Source of the DNA: Kordia sp.
GTDB lineage: Bacteria; Bacteroidota; Bacteroidia; Flavobacteriales; Flavobacteriaceae
NCBI RefSeq assembly: GCF_022447245.1
Contig: NZ_JAKVBC010000013.1
Span: forward strand, 1 to 64,000
Length of the DNA: 64,000 bases
Reading direction: 5' to 3'
Of the stretch, positions 63,274-64,000 are shown piece after piece; the stretch's first letter is position 1, and each line of letters opens with the position of its first letter. Under the pieces are notes generated by a model that saw only the letters and a program-made list of their open reading frames with translations, was not told the origin of the DNA and did no database searches. A program made the translations under genes and the position numbers.

Positions 63274-64000
63274 TTATACTGCTTCTGATAGTTTTTTAGA
63301 GCGTTCGCATACTACTTCTTGCTTGTAAAGCTTCATGAGTTTGTAACCTAGAGACGATTCCCACGAAAGTGGAAACTTATAATCATCTAACGATTCCAAA
63401 CCAACTACTTCAGCAGCGGTTCCTGTAAAGAATGCACTGTCTGCTTGTTTTAGTTCGTCAAGTGTAAAATGCTTTTCTTCTACCGAGAAACCTTCTTCTT
63501 TACAGATTTCAAGAATTGTAGAACGCGTAATTCCTGCCATGATATGTCCACGTTTTGGCGTGTAGAGTTTACCGTCTTTTTCCATGAATACATTTGCACC
63601 AGAACATTCTGCTACGTTTCCGTTCATGTCTAACAGTAAAGCTTCATCGTAACCTGCATTTTTAGCCTCGTTTGTAGATAAGATTGAATTTGTATAATGC
63701 CCTGTTACTTTTGCTTCTACAAAGCACGATTTTGGATTCGGTCTTTGAAAACGTGAAGTTTTTACTTTTAGGAGTTTATCTCCCATATATTTTCCCCATT
63801 CCCAACATTGAATCGTTAGGGACGACTCTTTAGCAGTTAATAAGCTCATGTTTGCTCCTGTGGTAAGCAATGGACGAATATAGGCGTCTTCTAAATTGTT
63901 TTTTTCTAATAGTTTATATGTAATCGCCACTAATTCTTCTACGGAATAGTTACATGGAATTCCCATGACTTGCGCTCCATATTTTAGGCGCTCATAGTGT
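63274..64000 (-). CDS. ilvE: branched-chain amino acid aminotransferase, 5' end cut by window edge
   Basis: A fold-type IV PLP transaminase that makes or degrades leucine, isoleucine and valine. The frame stays open through the right edge (residues HYERLKYG-type before MGIPCNYS), so the N terminus with part of the cofactor site is missing. Visible are ARNTRMVE-like region absent, the [20 protein letters not shown] block, [15 protein letters not shown] with the PLP phosphate site, and [17 protein letters not shown]. It heads the part of the ilv operon seen here and precedes ilvD by 2 bases. Confidence 0.94.
   Translation of the reverse strand, partial: HYERLKYGAQVMGIPCNYSVEELVAITYKLLEKNNLEDAYIRPLLTTGANMSLLTAKESSLTIQCWEWGKYMGDKLLKVKTSRFQRPNPKSCFVEAKVTGHYTNSILSTNEAKNAGYDEALLLDMNGNVAECSGANVFMEKDGKLYTPKRGHIMAGITRSTILEICKEEGFSVEEKHFTLDELKQADSAFFTGTAAEVVGLESLDDYKFPLSWESSLGYKLMKLYKQEVVCERSKKLSEAV

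Noticed and set aside
1-64000. CRISPR array, tRNA, rRNA, insertion sequence or prophage
   Set aside because: No regularly spaced repeats, cloverleaf-like genes, rRNA segments, transposase or phage proteins were seen on either strand.

Overview
The window is AT-rich DNA from a member of the Bacteroidota, almost certainly family Flavobacteriaceae. The gene content resembles Kordia and its relatives, but the genus is an inference. Supporting signs are four TonB-dependent receptors with carboxypeptidase-like regulatory domains, a type IX secretion (T9SS) cargo protein and a PorZ-like protein, -7 boxes of the form TAnnTTTG, a short Bacteroidota-type tryptophan 2,3-dioxygenase family, and long IleS and IlvC proteins. 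No rRNA, tRNA, CRISPR array, transposase or phage gene was seen.

Layout. 1-4262: a TonB receptor cut by the left edge, a secreted endonuclease-family protein and two small membrane proteins that end in near-identical terminators. 4424-6560: a decayed RiPP (class I lanthipeptide-type) island made of a broken LanC cyclase gene, a nucleotidyltransferase with a TTG start and a Cys-rich GG-leader precursor whose natural start codon appears to have become ATA. 6588-12051: two related TonB receptors in tandem. 12208-16971: a leftward run DUF3108 - tryptophan 2,3-dioxygenase-like - M23 peptidase - pgi. 17234-17905: a gene-free block with a tandemly duplicated, promoter- and terminator-bounded small RNA candidate. 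17960-21434: homogentisate dioxygenase, 4-hydroxyphenylpyruvate dioxygenase and a second tryptophan dioxygenase paralogue. 21717-32308: patatin/BamA-like protein, uvrC, 5-formyl-THF cyclo-ligase, two envelope proteins, lspA, a DksA/TraR-family protein and ileS. 32425-42944: a giant T9SS cargo, a TonB receptor, recO and porZ. 43163-48584: gdhA, an outer-membrane-type protein, a cystathionine gamma-synthase-type enzyme and an M1 peptidase. 48662-54612: a PLP enzyme whose coding signal extends upstream of its first ATG, a DinB-family pseudogene, an ArsC-EamA-GNAT operon and a small protein gene split by two TAG codons. 54698-64000: GapN-like aldehyde dehydrogenase and the branched-chain amino acid operon ilvE-ilvD-ilvB-ilvN-ilvC-ilvA, with ilvE cut by the right edge.

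Most of the window is conserved core metabolism: isoleucine/valine synthesis, tyrosine catabolism, tRNA charging, repair, lipoprotein processing and glutamate synthesis. The parts worth attention are the eroding RiPP island, the duplicated small RNA locus with a palindrome at identical spacing in both copies, and several lesions (DinB pseudogene, split gene at 54130, start-less upstream extension at 50516) that suggest ongoing gene loss or sequencing errors.
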